Positions 12,226 through 22,927 of a DNA stretch of 64,000 bases are shown piece by piece. Every line of letters starts with the position of its first letter. The stretch's first letter is position 1. The notes beneath the pieces were generated by a model. It saw only the letters and a list, made by a program, of their open reading frames with translations. It did no database searches and had not been told where the DNA came from. The DNA comes from Acorus gramineus (lineage: Eukaryota; Streptophyta; Magnoliopsida; Acorales; Acoraceae): the NCBI GenBank assembly GCA_030737835.1, contig CM060848.1:19259309-19323308 (forward strand). The letters run 5' to 3'. The translations under genes were made by a program, and so were the position numbers.

Positions 12226-13333
12226 TTAAGATGGGATGAAAGAGAACCCAGTGGCACCGAGGTTAACGATGCCAAGAAGACCGCTGACAGTGCGACCAAT
12301 GAGCTGTAGCGGCGATTGCAGAATTCCAGTGGTTGGGAGGCCGACATTGCAAGTCGCGAGAGGCGTGTTCACTACGAGATTGCAGTTGTTCAGCAGCGAC
12401 GACAAGAGCGTCGTGAGTGGATTCAACAGAATCGTAAAAACACCAGATCCGTTGGTGGTGGTGCTCGTCACCACGCTGTTCCCGCACTGCAGCTGTACCT
12501 GTGCATCTGTCGTAACAATTGAACTATATCTTGTTAGCATCAAGTAAAACCTTGGGCGAGCTGAACCTATCCTAATCCAATCATTGGATAGATTCGGATT
12601 TATGTTTTAACGGTCGGGTTTGACCTGAACTTGAACCTAAACCTGATCAAATAAGGACCTAGTTCATAAGGTTTGGGTTGAGGATCATGTTACCGGGACT
12701 CAATCCTAACATGATGGGGTAAGTAGTAAATTGAAATATTCAGCTTTAGATTTCAATGGTATGATGTATTCTAATTATCTAGCTTAGCTTATTCTAGAAT
12801 ATATCACTCTTTCAGTGTTTCAGTTTTCCTTTCACTTTTCTTTCATTTTCATTTCTACTTTTTACTGTCCCATGATGATGGTTATCATGTGTTGTGACTA
12901 AATTGTATAGAATAACACTGTTTTGAAAGTTAAAATATAACTGGAATCAAATCAAATCCGAAGAAATGGGAAATTGGCCTTTTCAGATTTGAGCATCGCG
13001 TTGGATTCTATCTCGGTCGACCTCCTCATAACTTTGGGTTCAACTTGGGTTGAGGCTCAAGTCCCCAGCATGACCCAATCTGCCGGAGTTGCGTTCATAA
13101 CAAACTAGTGTTATCGCATGTCATGTTGTCAACTAAGCAAGTGTGAACTCACTTGCAAACCCAGGTGTGGTGGAGATGGTGGTGGAATCGGTGGTGCAGA
13201 AGACAGTGCCGTTGATGCGAATCAGTCCGAGGAGGCCGCCTAGGAGTCCTGATTGAGCTTTGGCCATTTGAGTCTCCATTGAACCAACAAGGATGAGAAC
13301 AGCAGCAACAAAGAGAAGGGACTTGGCAACCAT
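12226..13333 (-). CDS. Phylloplanin-like secreted protein, copy A
   Basis: Exons 13153-13333 and 12226-12506 with a 646-base intron (donor AAGTGAGT, acceptor ACGACAG, phase 1) encode 153 residues. Residues 1-27 form a signal peptide (LLFVAAVLILVG, cleavage likely after AKA). The mature part has the phylloplanin/Ole e 1-like pattern: INGTVFC, NAQVQLQCG, TTTNGSGVF, NNCNLVVNTPL and a C-terminal GATGF. The four cysteines are at 46, 68, 102 and 113. Tobacco phylloplanin is a small glandular-trichome protein of the leaf surface that inhibits oomycete germination; the same role here is inference. A TATA box lies at 13407-13413. It is almost identical to copy D (V2A and S71T). Confidence 0.88.
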
Positions 13334-13406
13334 GTTTGGTAGAGGCAGAGTAATGTACTTTGTCTGTTGCTAACTGTTTATGCTAGAATGCCTGAAATCT
13401 GATGAA

Positions 13407-13413
13407 ATTTATA
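13407..13413 (-). promoter_or_regulatory. TATA box of phylloplanin copy A
   Basis: The minus strand reads CTATAAATTT 74 bases upstream of the ATG. The same box is conserved upstream of copy D (17522-17528) but absent upstream of copy B. Confidence 0.65.
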
Positions 13414-13577
13414 GGAGTGGATGAAAGAAAGCCTTATTGATGTAGACCCTCTCTGACTCTTTTTTAGTACATTATCATGGGCAATTTTTGGAAACCCTGT
13501 TTTTTTTTTTTTAATTTTGGGGAAGAGGGGGCCATCATGGGCTGGGCTGGATAAAAAATAAGGCCCACCACACCCAA

Positions 13578-13830
13578 TAGCTGCAAATGCTCTTCTTCCT
13601 GTATATCAAGGAAGTCAGGATGGTGGAAGCAAAGCCAGGGATTGCGTTTGTTGAAATCGGGGATCATGAAATGCAATCAACAGTATCCATACAGGGGCTT
13701 CAAAGTTTTAAGATCACACCCCATGCTTATCACATATGCCAAGAAATAGGTTCCTGCGATCTCCCCTTCCGTTTCGGTGGAACATCGATCTTCTTAATTG
13801 GTAAGTGATCATCGCACGATGTTTGCTACA
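13578..13830 (+). pseudogene. Second copy of the U2B'' last-exon tail
   Basis: This matches 10676-10922, including the coding end ([28 protein letters not shown]) and about 70 bases of 3' flank past the stop. It keeps bases lost from the main pseudogene after AFVE but has its own deletions. It lies just 3' of phylloplanin copy B, as the main U2B'' tail lies 3' of copy A. The older duplication therefore carried U2B'' tail and phylloplanin together. Confidence 0.8.
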
Positions 13831-14190
13831 TGTTTTGGGTGTGATAATCTTTTTATTATAGAAAAATAACATGAAAGAGTATTAATCCATTGATATAGAT
13901 AAGGTCTTACATTCAACTATCAGAGCATAGTTTAAAATTTTACAATGATCGATCATTTCCAGTCTTTCTACTGGTTGATTGGCAAAAACTAGCAAGAGAA
14001 TGAAACAGACTCGGTAGATAAAATACTTCATTCATTCCATAAAAATACAGTGCTTGATGGAGTAGCAATTGAGAGTAACAGCATTACATAGATGGTTACC
14101 TTACATAGGTTGATATCATAACATTGGGTTATATAAATTATTCTTCACACACAGAGGATCCTCATTTGATTGATCCCTCCAATTTTTTTT

Positions 14191-16116
14191 TTAAGATGAG
14201 ATGAAGTTGAACCCAGTGGCGCCGACGTTAAGGATGTCAAGAAGCTCGTTGACGGTGCGACCGGTGAGCTGTAGCGGCGATTGCAGAATTCCAGTGGTTG
14301 GGAGGCCTACATTGCAAGTGGCGAGAGGCGTGTTCACTACGAGATTGCAGTTGTTCAGCAGCGATGACAAGAGCATCGTGAGCGGATTCAAAAAGATCGT
14401 AAAAACACCGGCTCCGTTGGTGGTGGTGGTCGACACAACGCCGCCCCCGCACTGCAGCTGTACCTGTGCATCTGTAGTAACAATTGAACTAAATCTTGTT
14501 AATTAGCATCAAGTAAAACCTTGGGCGAGTTGAACCTATCCTGATCCGATCATTGGATAGATTCAGATTAGGGTTTTAACGGTCGGGTTAGACCTGAACC
14601 TTAGCCTAAACCTGATCAAATAAAGATCTAGTTCACCTAGTTTGGGTTGAGTGATCGTGTTACCTGGACTCAACCCTTACTTGATAGGGTAAGTAGAAAC
14701 TTGAAATATTCAGCTTTAGATTTCAATAGTGAGATGTATTCTAATAATCTAGTTTAGCTTATCCTAACAATGGGTCGGGTTGAAGTCGGGTTTAACATAA
14801 TCTAAACGCAACCTGTCTCTTCAATATTAGACTCTATACCCGTCCCACCCACATCGGGTTTTACATTGTGAAATCCATATCCACCCCATCTCACCTCGGG
14901 TGTTACATCTAGAAATCCATGTCCGCCCACACTAACCTCATTTAAAGTGTGTTAATAAATTTAAAAAAATTATATGACAAATTAAATGATTTTTAACATG
15001 AGCACAAGTTACATTCATATAACAACTTCAAGTATTTTTAAGGTGACAAATGATTGATTGAATGAAGGAGTGTGCATTTTGAATTTTTCTATGAGATAAA
15101 TATAAATGATTGGATAGAGAAGAAAAATGATGATGATAGTGGAGTTTTAACTTTTAATTATATGAAAATTAATTTTCATTTATAGTTCATGAACTTTAAT
15201 GATTGCATATAGGTTGGCTTAATGGATTGGGTTGGGTTTTAAACATAAAACCCAAACCCAACTCATGTATTATATGGACCGGGGCGGGTTGGGAAAACTT
15301 GGAATCCAGATCCACCCCAATAGAGGCGGATTGGGTCGGTTTACTAATAAAATCCACCCTATTACCATCCCTAATCCGGGTTGATCCCCAAGTTCCCAAC
15401 ATGACCCAATCTGACGGCTTTGCAATTCTACACGAGCAGATTGTAGTACATTTATAGAAGTGAAACTCACACATATTCATCGAGAGGGAAATGCCCTTGT
15501 TGACATGTTAGTTAGTTGGCAATCTCAAATGGGTTGCACCAAGTTTTTAAGGACTCATGTATGGCCTGAGTTCCAAGCACTCATAAACAGGAACATCAGC
15601 GGCTCCCCCTTCAATCGCGAGAAACTCAGATGAACCAAGAGCATGCTTTCTTTCCTCTTCGATCTTCTTCCTCTCTAATCGCTATATAACTGAACCATCC
15701 ATTTGTACTCTAGGGTAGTCACATATTATTCAAATTGGATTGGTACTAAATGAGGTGGATGCACAGAGATAGCCTGTTAGCTCTGTTCCCTCGCACCATC
15801 CTATTCCTATATCCCATTTGAATTTTCTTGATATTTTGTAACTCTATACTCCTTGTACATCTTGTTCATTCATTAGTGAGAGAAATACAATTTTTGACTT
15901 TACCGACAAAAAAAAAAACTAAGCAAGTGTGAACTCACTCGGAAACACGGGTGTGATGGAGGTGATGGTGGAATCAGTGGTGCAGAAGACAGAGCCGTTG
16001 ATGCGAATCAGTCCGATGAGGCTGCCTAGTTCTGGCTGAGCTTTGGCCATTTGAATCTCCATTGAACCAACAATGATGAGAACAACAGCAACAAAGAGAA
16101 GGGACTTAGCAGCCAT
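14191..16116 (-). CDS. Phylloplanin-like secreted protein, copy B (promoter replaced)
   Basis: Exons 15939-16116 and 14191-14471 encode 152 residues with the same signal peptide, four cysteines and phylloplanin motifs as copy A (SVFC, NAQVQLQCG, TTTTNGAGVF, NNCNLVVNTPL). Splice sites are intact (donor GAGTGAGT, acceptor ACTACAG). The 1467-base intron is swollen by a CGGGTT-rich element (about 14767-15372) and a LINE 3' end whose poly-A tail stops about 20 bases from the donor. Upstream, homology to the copy A promoter ends about 50 bases before the ATG, at the duplication junction, so the TATA box is missing. The frame is open, but expression is doubtful. It is more diverged from A and D than they are from each other. 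Confidence 0.75.
14767..15372. mobile_element. CGGGTT-rich hAT-like MITE remnant in the copy B intron
   Basis: CGGGTTG/CAACCC-type motifs run from a left end near CAATGGGTCGGGTTG to a right end ACCATCCCTAA, both common in plant hAT MITEs. It is absent at the matching site in copies A and D, so it inserted after the older duplication. No target duplication could be fixed. Confidence 0.4.
15435..15919 (+). mobile_element. 5'-truncated LINE (L1-type) 3' end
   Basis: A short frame reads VKLTHIHREGNALVDMLVSW, the C-terminal RNase H-like motif (HREGN..D.L) of plant LINEs, followed by a stop, about 280 bases of 3' UTR and a poly-A tail at about 15908-15919. Only the last fraction of the element is present, so it is dead on arrival. 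The 5' boundary is approximate and I could not fix a target duplication. Confidence 0.7.
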
Positions 16117-16261
16117 GTTTGGTAGGGGCAGAGGTATGGGAGGCAAGTAGTAATGTAATGCAACAGACAATTGTGATATGTTTTGGAATATGCATGAAGG
16201 TGTGAGATGCGATGATTTTTTTAATAGAAAAATAACATGAGAGAGTATGTTAATCCATTGG

Positions 16262-16269
16262 TATATATA
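16262..16269 (-). promoter_or_regulatory. Possible fortuitous TATA motif upstream of copy B
   Basis: TATATATA lies about 150 bases upstream of the copy B ATG, inside MITE-derived sequence that is also the 3' flank of copy D. It could serve as a replacement core promoter. Position alone supports it. Confidence 0.25.
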
Positions 16270-16616
16270 AGGTGTCGCCCTGATGACCAATTCCAGCCCC
16301 GTTAGAATATTTATGAGGTCTTATATTCAATTATCAGAGCACAGTTAAAATTTGGTACTGATCATTTCCAGTCTTTCTACTAGTTGATTGGCAAATCCAT
16401 ATGAGATAACCCGCAAAAATGAAACAGACTTGGTAGATAAAATACTTCATTCATTCAATAAAAACACTGTGCTTGATGAAGTAGCAATTGAGAGTAACAG
16501 CATTACATGGATGGTTACATTACTTAGGTTGATATCATAACACTGGGTTACATAAATTATTCTTCACACACAGAGGATCCTCTTATGATTGATGCCACTT
16601 TATTTTTTTTCCTTTT

Positions 16617-17448
16617 TTAAGATGGGATGAAAGAGAACCCAGTGGCACCGAGGTTAACGATGCCAAGAAGACCGCTGACAGTGCGACCAATGAGCTGTAG
16701 CGGCGATTGCAGAATTCCAGTGGTTGGGAGGCCGACATTGCAAGTCGCGAGAGGCGTGTTCACTACGAGATTGCAGTTGTTCAGCAGCGACGACAAGAGC
16801 GTCGTGAGTGGATTCAACAGAATCGTAAAAACACCAGATCCGTTGGTGGTGGTGCTCGTCACCACGGTGTTCCCGCACTGCAGCTGTACCTGTGCATCTG
16901 TCGTAACAATTGAACTATATCTTGTTAGCATCAAGTAAAACCTTGGGCGAGCTGAACCTATCCTAATCCAATCATTGGATAGATTCGGATTTATGTTTTA
17001 ACGGTCGGGTTTGACCTGAACTTGAACCTAAACATGATCAAATAAAGTTTGGGTTGAGGATCATGTTACCGGGACTCAATCCTAACATGATGGGGTAAGT
17101 AGTAAATTGAAATATTCAGCTTTAGATTTCAATGGTATGATGTATTCTAATTATCTAACTTGGGTTGAGGCTCAAGTCCCCAGCATGACCCAATCTGTCG
17201 GAGTTGCGTTCATAACAAACTAGTGTTATCGTATGTCATGTTGTCAACTAAGCAAGTGTGAACTCACTTGCAAACCCAGGTGTGGTGGAGATGGTGGTGG
17301 AATCGGTGGTGCAGAAGACAGTGCCGTTGATGCGAATCAGTCCGAGGAGGCCGCCTAGGAGTCCTGATTGAGCTTTGGCCATTTGAGTCTCCATTGAACC
17401 AACAAGGATGAGAACAGCAGCAACAAAGAGAAGGGACTTGGCAGCCAT
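16617..17448 (-). CDS. Phylloplanin-like secreted protein, copy D
   Basis: Exons 17268-17448 and 16617-16897 with a 370-base intron encode 153 residues, differing from copy A only at residues 2 and 71. Signal peptide, four cysteines and all splice sites are conserved. The TATA box at 17522-17528 and the 5' UTR match copy A closely, so this copy should be expressed like A. It is the product of the recent 4.4-kb tandem duplication. Secretion to the leaf surface is inferred from the family. Confidence 0.88.
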
Positions 17449-17521
17449 GTTTGGTAGAGGCAGAGTAATGCACTTTGTCTGTTGCTAACTGTTTATGTTA
17501 GAATGCCTGAAATCTGCTGAA

Positions 17522-17528
17522 ATTTATA
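17522..17528 (-). promoter_or_regulatory. TATA box of phylloplanin copy D
   Basis: The minus strand reads CCTATAAATTT, at the same distance from the ATG as in copy A. Confidence 0.65.
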
Positions 17529-18188
17529 GGAGTGGATGAGTGAGAGCCTTGTTGATGTATACCTTCTCCGACTCTTTTGAGTACATTATCGATCAAGCCC
17601 GATAAGTTGGGGAATTGGGGAAGATAGAGACAGTTAGGGTGTTGAAGAAAAAAAAAAATCATAGCTGGACAGTTAGGGTGTTGAAGAAAAAAAAAAATCA
17701 TAGCTGGAGCTTTCGCGCGTGCTCCTAGTGCATGATCGTGTCGCAATAACAAAGAGAATAAGGGAAGGACATAACTATATTCTAACAAAACAGGCAGAAA
17801 GCAAAACAATTTATTCAAACCAAGAAAAGAATGGCGATGAGACAAAAAAAAATCATCTGATTCTCATAACATTTTTTTTTTTTTTGTCTGAATAAGCTAT
17901 CCGCGTACCGAACGTGAGGAATGTGGAGCTTAATTTGCTTTGATTTTGATTCAGATGGTTCATAATGAATTAGTAGTTAAGATGGCTAACTGGTCCAAAA
18001 ATGCCTCTCATCTCTAGTTAGTTCAAGTTATTTAGATTTTGGGGAGTTTCAATGCCATATTGTTACGAGAATTGATATAAAAATGCTATCGCAGTGTTGT
18101 GAGGTTTTATCACAGTGTATGGTATAAAAAAATATTTTTTCAACGAGAAAAAATATACACTATTACATTTCATTTCGTATAATAATAT

Positions 18189-18618
18189 TAGGGCTGCAAC
18201 TTGGGTCGGGTTGAACCTGATTTTTACGTGGGTTGGGTTGGTCAAATCGGGTTAGGATTGGTCAATTCGGATTGACTCACAAATTGGATTGGGTTCGGGT
18301 TGACTCACTCACAACTCGACCCAACCCGAACCCGTAAATTAATAGTTAAAAAAAAAAAATCATGGCCGTTCATTATGTAGTTTCTAATCTGGGCATTCTA
18401 AATTTTAGGTAAACCTAACTAATCTTACAGCTTAGATCGGGTTGGTTTATTTAATTTGCACATCATGTTAGAAAATTGGGTTGGGTCGGGTTGGTTTACT
18501 TAATTACAGGTTGGGTTCGGGTTAGTCCAATCTGGATTGAAAATCGGGTTAGAGTCTGAGTAGTTTATAATTTGGGTTGGGGTCAACCCGAACTCAACCC
18601 GCTCGAGTTGCAGCCCTA
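18189..18618. mobile_element. hAT-type MITE, 430 bp, with perfect 8-bp target duplication
   Basis: It begins TAGGGCTGCAACTTGGG and ends CTCGAGTTGCAGCCCTA. The flanks are AATAATAT on both sides (18181-18188 and 18619-18626), an exact 8-bp target duplication as hAT transposases make. The interior consists of degenerate GGGTTGGGTTCGGG and CAACCCGAACCC motifs with no frame. Confidence 0.8.
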
Positions 18619-18926
18619 AATAATATGTACTCCAATAAGAGAGTGATAGTTTTTTTTTTTTTTACAATAATCTAACTAATCTTACAGCTTAGATCGGGTT
18701 GGTTTATTTAATTTGCACATCATGTTAGAAAATCGGGTTGGGTCGGGTTGGTTTACTTAATTACAGGTTGGGTTCGGGTTAATCCAATCTGGGTTAAAAA
18801 TCGGGTTGGATCGGGTTGGAGTGTGAGTAGTTTATAATTTGGGTTGGGGTCAACCCGAACCCAACCCGCTCGAGTTGCAGCCCTAAATAATATGTACTTC
18901 AATAAGAGAGTGATAATTTTTTTTTT
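18412..18926. repeat. Tandem duplication of the right half of the hAT MITE plus flank
   Basis: The block starting AATCTTACAGCTTAGATCGG at 18421 recurs at 18678. The second unit again runs through the element end, the AATAATAT target site and the following AATAAGAGAGTGATA flank. The repeat period is 257-267 bases. It is a local duplication after insertion, not a second insertion. Confidence 0.8.
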
Positions 18927-20159
18927 TTTTTTTGTAAAAAAAAAAAAAACAATGTGTTATACAAATGAGGTTCCACGAGAGGCTGAATATATCATTTTCC
19001 TATTGTTATACATTCTTCAAACTAATATAAAGAACATGCACAAGTCCAAGTTTTAGTTAGACATTCCATAAACTAACACAAGACAAAAGCATACGAGGGA
19101 GTATGTAAAGATGCAAGGAATTGAATGTCGTTAGTCTATAAAGTGATGGTCAAATATATGTTTCTCAGTTGGCGTCATTGCCTTCATCACTCAAATTTGC
19201 TGCGCCCATCCTACCTAAGAATCTATATAATCTAACCAATAATAATAATAATAATATCCTCTACAAAAACATTCATGTTGGTTGCATTATTGCCCTTCCT
19301 TTGTGCCATGAAAGAACTCTCCTGGCCTTTCCTAACCACATTCAAGAATCAAGCTATGCATGTAACATTCATGGTATTAACTTTAGTGCCTATATATGCT
19401 AGTTGTGCATGGAAAATTTAAAAGCAATTCAAGAAGCAGAGCATGCCCACCACAAATTCAGAATATTTTTGTCGCGTGCTCTGTGAATTTGACTTATGGA
19501 GAGCGAAGAAGGGAGGCAAATCGTCGGGATTTGTTCTTCTGAGGCAGTGGTCCTCCGAAACTATGTATAATAAGATTCATTAATTTCATGTTCTACTCTG
19601 GTGCACCAGGTACCTGGTATGCAGTGTATGCCGGGCCGGGCCGGCCCGTCAACTCGTTTGTTATCGGTCATGCCGTGCCAGTACTCTAACATTTCACCGT
19701 GAACGTTGTTATATTCAGTTTTTTTTATAGTCTAAAATACAATTTTATATGCATATTTAAAAATCCACTGAAATCATATGCATTAATAGATGAAATACAT
19801 GTATCGTTATTCTTTTTTTACATTTATTAAATATAGATCCATTCAATTCTAAATGGAGCGATATATATTTTTCTTTAAAACATATACATCGTTGGATGAT
19901 GTTTATTATTAAAAAAAAAATATAAAAACATGTGGTCTACATTTTAAACTGTAAAAATAACTAAGTCTAACATTTTCCTTTTCCCATACATGTTTGTGTA
20001 AAGCACATGCAATGAACATTTTTGTTTATCGGCTTGTGATACATAAACCAACTCTTGTACACATTTTTTTTTTTTAAAATAAATCTTACTACCTTCACTT
20101 TCATATAATTAAAAGTGGAAATATAAGTCCAAATTAAATGGAGATGAGAGAAGAGAACA
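18927..20159. other. Gene-poor stretch
   Basis: The part near 19290-19540 is a diverged copy of 11120-11350. Around 19630 is a short GGGCCGGGCCGGCCCG fragment of a GC-rich repeat. Otherwise AT-rich, with no supported gene. Confidence 0.45.
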
Positions 20160-20168
20160 TATAAATAA

Positions 20169-21267
20169 GGGCACGTCTATTCTCACCAATCATTTGCCTA
20201 ATAACACCAACTAAAATTACAAAAAACTATTTATAAATTTAATTTGAACATCATTAATCCCATCAACCATTCGACGGTATGACATGTCAACCTTTATTTA
20301 GAATAATCGACCGGTGGTCTGTCAATCTTCCTTTAACAAATTCGATAATCACCTTGTCAACCTTCCTTTATAACATTCGACAGTCTCTCTGTTAGCCTTT
20401 CTTTACAAACCTCGACAGCAGTTTTGTCAACCTTCCTTTACACCCTTCGACAGAATCTCTGTTAACTTTCATTTACAACATTTGACCTTAACAGTTTCGA
20501 ACCGAATATTTTTGCAAAAGAAAACCTAAGACACATTTGACCACATTCAAAATTAAATGTAGAGTAAAATCATCAATTGTTTATGGTTTTGTGAAGATTG
20601 GGATAATGGGTATGGTTATTTAGTTGCAAAATTTTAGAAAAACACGGATTTTGAGATAGATGAATTTTTTTAAAAAAATGTCTATTTGATGTGGGATTTT
20701 TGTTTTAGATTTGAATATGCTAATTGGATTAATTGGTTTTGATTTTCTGCAATAACTTTGCATGCAAATGCAAATAAATTGAAAGAATTAATTATTGTTT
20801 CTGGTTCAAGTGTTTTTATTAGTAGTCATGTGGTGATTGTAATGTGAGTGTTGAATGTAATGTGAATGTGTTGATATTTTGATGTACATTGAATGTTGAA
20901 TGTGGTCGAATATGTCTTAAGTTTTCTTTTGAAAAAATATTCGGTTCGATACTGCGAAGGTCGAGCATTCCCTCTCAGGTAGATAGACTAACTGTAAAAA
21001 ATTGTAAATAAGGTTGACAAAGTTGTTGTCGAAGTTTGTGAGTTGACAGGGGGACTGTCGAAGGTTGTAAAGAAATGTTGACAAAGTGACTGTTAAATTT
21101 ATTAAATAAAGGTTGACAGATCAATTGTCGAATGTTATACAGAAAGGTTGACAGGTCGACCGTCGAATGATCCGTGAGATTAGTGATGCTCAAATTAAAT
21201 TTATATGTGTTTTTTACTTTTTTAATTGGTGTTATTAGACAAATGGTATATGGGGATAGACGTACCC
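20169..21267. mobile_element. Foldback MULE-type element with tandem repeats in both arms
   Basis: Left arm about 20169-20560 and right arm about 20885-21267 are inverted copies. The ends GGGCACGTCTATTCTCACC and its partner ending TAGACGTACCC match the ends of the element at 51777. The flanks are TATAAATAA (20160-20168) and CATAAATAA (21268-21276), a 9-bp target duplication with one change, typical of Mutator-like elements. Each arm carries five to six tandem units of about 35 bp built on TCGACAG...TGTCAACCTT. The central 320 bases hold no frame, so it is non-autonomous. Confidence 0.75.
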
Positions 21268-21302
21268 CATAAATAAACGTAAAGCAACAAAATGACAAGT
21301 TA

Positions 21303-21323
21303 GGGGGGGGGGGGGGGGGGGGG
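21303..21323 (+). repeat. Poly-G run of 21
   Basis: An uninterrupted G run. Other runs of 15 or more lie at 8289-8303, 63366-63382 and (as C) 59855-59870. Exact lengths in such runs are unreliable. Confidence 0.7.
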
Positions 21324-22469
21324 AGGAGAGGATGGGCATCCATACATGGGATATCCACCCCTCATCCCATCTATACAACTCCTGTACACAATATTAAAAG
21401 AGTGCTGATACACTCAGTCCCGCATACTTTATTTTCTTAATAGTATTCATTTCATCGGATGAACGTATATATTTTTAGAAAAATCCAAATGATTGGAGAC
21501 CAGAGGTTGACTGAACTTCATTTTTATCGTGTTCCATTTTAAAACGAAACAACATGAATACATGATTCCACGGGTCCAGTATAGAAACGCAAAAGGGGTA
21601 GCGCCGGCCGCATTTGGCAATTTTTTTAAATATTTAAATGCAACAAGTGAACCGCATATATACAATAATGGAAAAAGATTGAAGTTGTTTTTTATGGGAA
21701 TAACTATGCATATATACCTTGACAAATGATACAATGCCATGTATGCATCCCATCCACAATTCTCACCGTTTTTTTAAAATACAGTAAAATCATTAAAATA
21801 TATATTATTATATGAAATGATGTATGTACTGAGAAATATTAATGTATTTCTTTTTAAAGAAATGAATTTTTTTAATTTTTATACACTGTGATAACACAAT
21901 ATATATTGCATTATACATGTGGTTGGGAGACTATTTTTGAACTGTAGACAAGGGCTGTAAAACGAATTGAATTATTAGCGCTCATATACTTTTAGTCTAC
22001 AAGAGCTTCTGTTTGTGAGCATATACACTTAATCCATTTTTGAAAACCTTTCTGTGACCCATATATTATGATAGCGTACTATACCGCGTTAACATAGTGT
22101 ATGAGATTATGTCATAATGTATGAAATAAAAAAATTTTATTTTTTTTTAAAAAAATTCACCATTGTATCTTAGCATTTACTTTATTTCGTATAACATGTT
22201 ATAATATACTTTATTTCGATATACTGCTATTGAACAATAGCGCATATAAACAAATGATATAACAACAGTGATTTAAAAAAAAAAAAAACACGGTTGCACT
22301 AGGGGTTGCACGCATAATTTTTCTTTGTTTATCCAAAAGTTCTACAATTCATTTTAGTGAAACATATACTTTTATGGAAATTTTTTTTTTTTTAAAAAAA
22401 GAACTTATGAATTGTATATAATCCGTTATACAAAAAAAAAAAAAACAGTCGTGCTTCGTCTACAGAAAC
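21324..22469. other. AT-rich intergenic stretch
   Basis: I see no gene here. It contains several poly-A/T runs and short imperfect repeats of TATAACATGT-like sequence. Confidence 0.4.
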
Positions 22470-22927
22470 TAGGGCTGCAACTCAGACGGGTTGGGTTCAG
22501 GTTGACCCCAACCCGAATTCCAAACTACTCACACCCTAACCCGACTCAACCCGATTTTCAACCCAGATTGGACTAACTCGAACCTAACCCGCAATTAAAT
22601 AAATCAACGTGACTCAACCCGATTTTTAAACATGATGTACAAATTAAATAAACCAACCCGACCCAACCCATAAGATTAGTTAGGTTTACCTAAAATTTGA
22701 ACGGCCCAGATTAAGAGCTACAGAATGAACGACCATGATTTTTTTTTAACTATTAGTTTACAGGTTCGGGTTGGATCGGATTATGAATGAGGCCAATCCG
22801 AATCCAACCCGATTTGTGAGTCAATCCGAATTGATCAACCCGAATCCGATTTGACCAACCCAACTCATATAAAAATCAGGTTTAACCCGTCTGGTTTGGG
22901 TTCAACCCGACCCAAGTTACAGCCCTA
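22470..22927. mobile_element. hAT-type MITE, 458 bp, opposite orientation
   Basis: The ends are TAGGGCTGCAACTCAG and CCAAGTTACAGCCCTA. The flanks ACAGAAAC (22462-22469) and ACTGAAAC (22928-22935) are an 8-bp target duplication with one change. It is the same family as 18189-18618, inserted in reverse. Confidence 0.75.

Larger units (their letters stand above)
11776..16166. repeat. Tandem duplication unit 1 (4391 bp) of the phylloplanin cluster
   Basis: The sequence from 11776 onward repeats from 16167 onward at a constant offset of 4391 bases, with only a few substitutions by eye over the first kilobase. Unit 1 contains phylloplanin copies A and B; unit 2 (16167 to about 17600) contains copy D. 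Alignment is interrupted by a 276-base length difference in the intron and fades about 100-150 bases past the TATA box. Confidence 0.85.
16167..17600. repeat. Tandem duplication unit 2 of the phylloplanin cluster
   Basis: This is the near-identical counterpart of 11776 onward. The unit starts inside the old MITE sequence downstream of the gene. Relative to unit 1 its intron is 276 bases shorter. Confidence 0.85.

Noticed and set aside
12236-12547. Open frame of about 100 residues on the plus strand
   Set aside because: It is the exact antisense of phylloplanin exon 2 and recurs at 14201 and 16627 only because the gene is repeated.
15919-16290. Longer N-terminus for phylloplanin copy B
   Set aside because: The extra 58 residues lie in MITE-derived DNA beyond the duplication junction; the signal peptide starts at the ATG at 16116, as in A and D.
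19169-19402. 77-residue frame with an Asn run
   Set aside because: No homology recalled, driven by an AAT repeat, and it overlaps the duplicated non-coding block.
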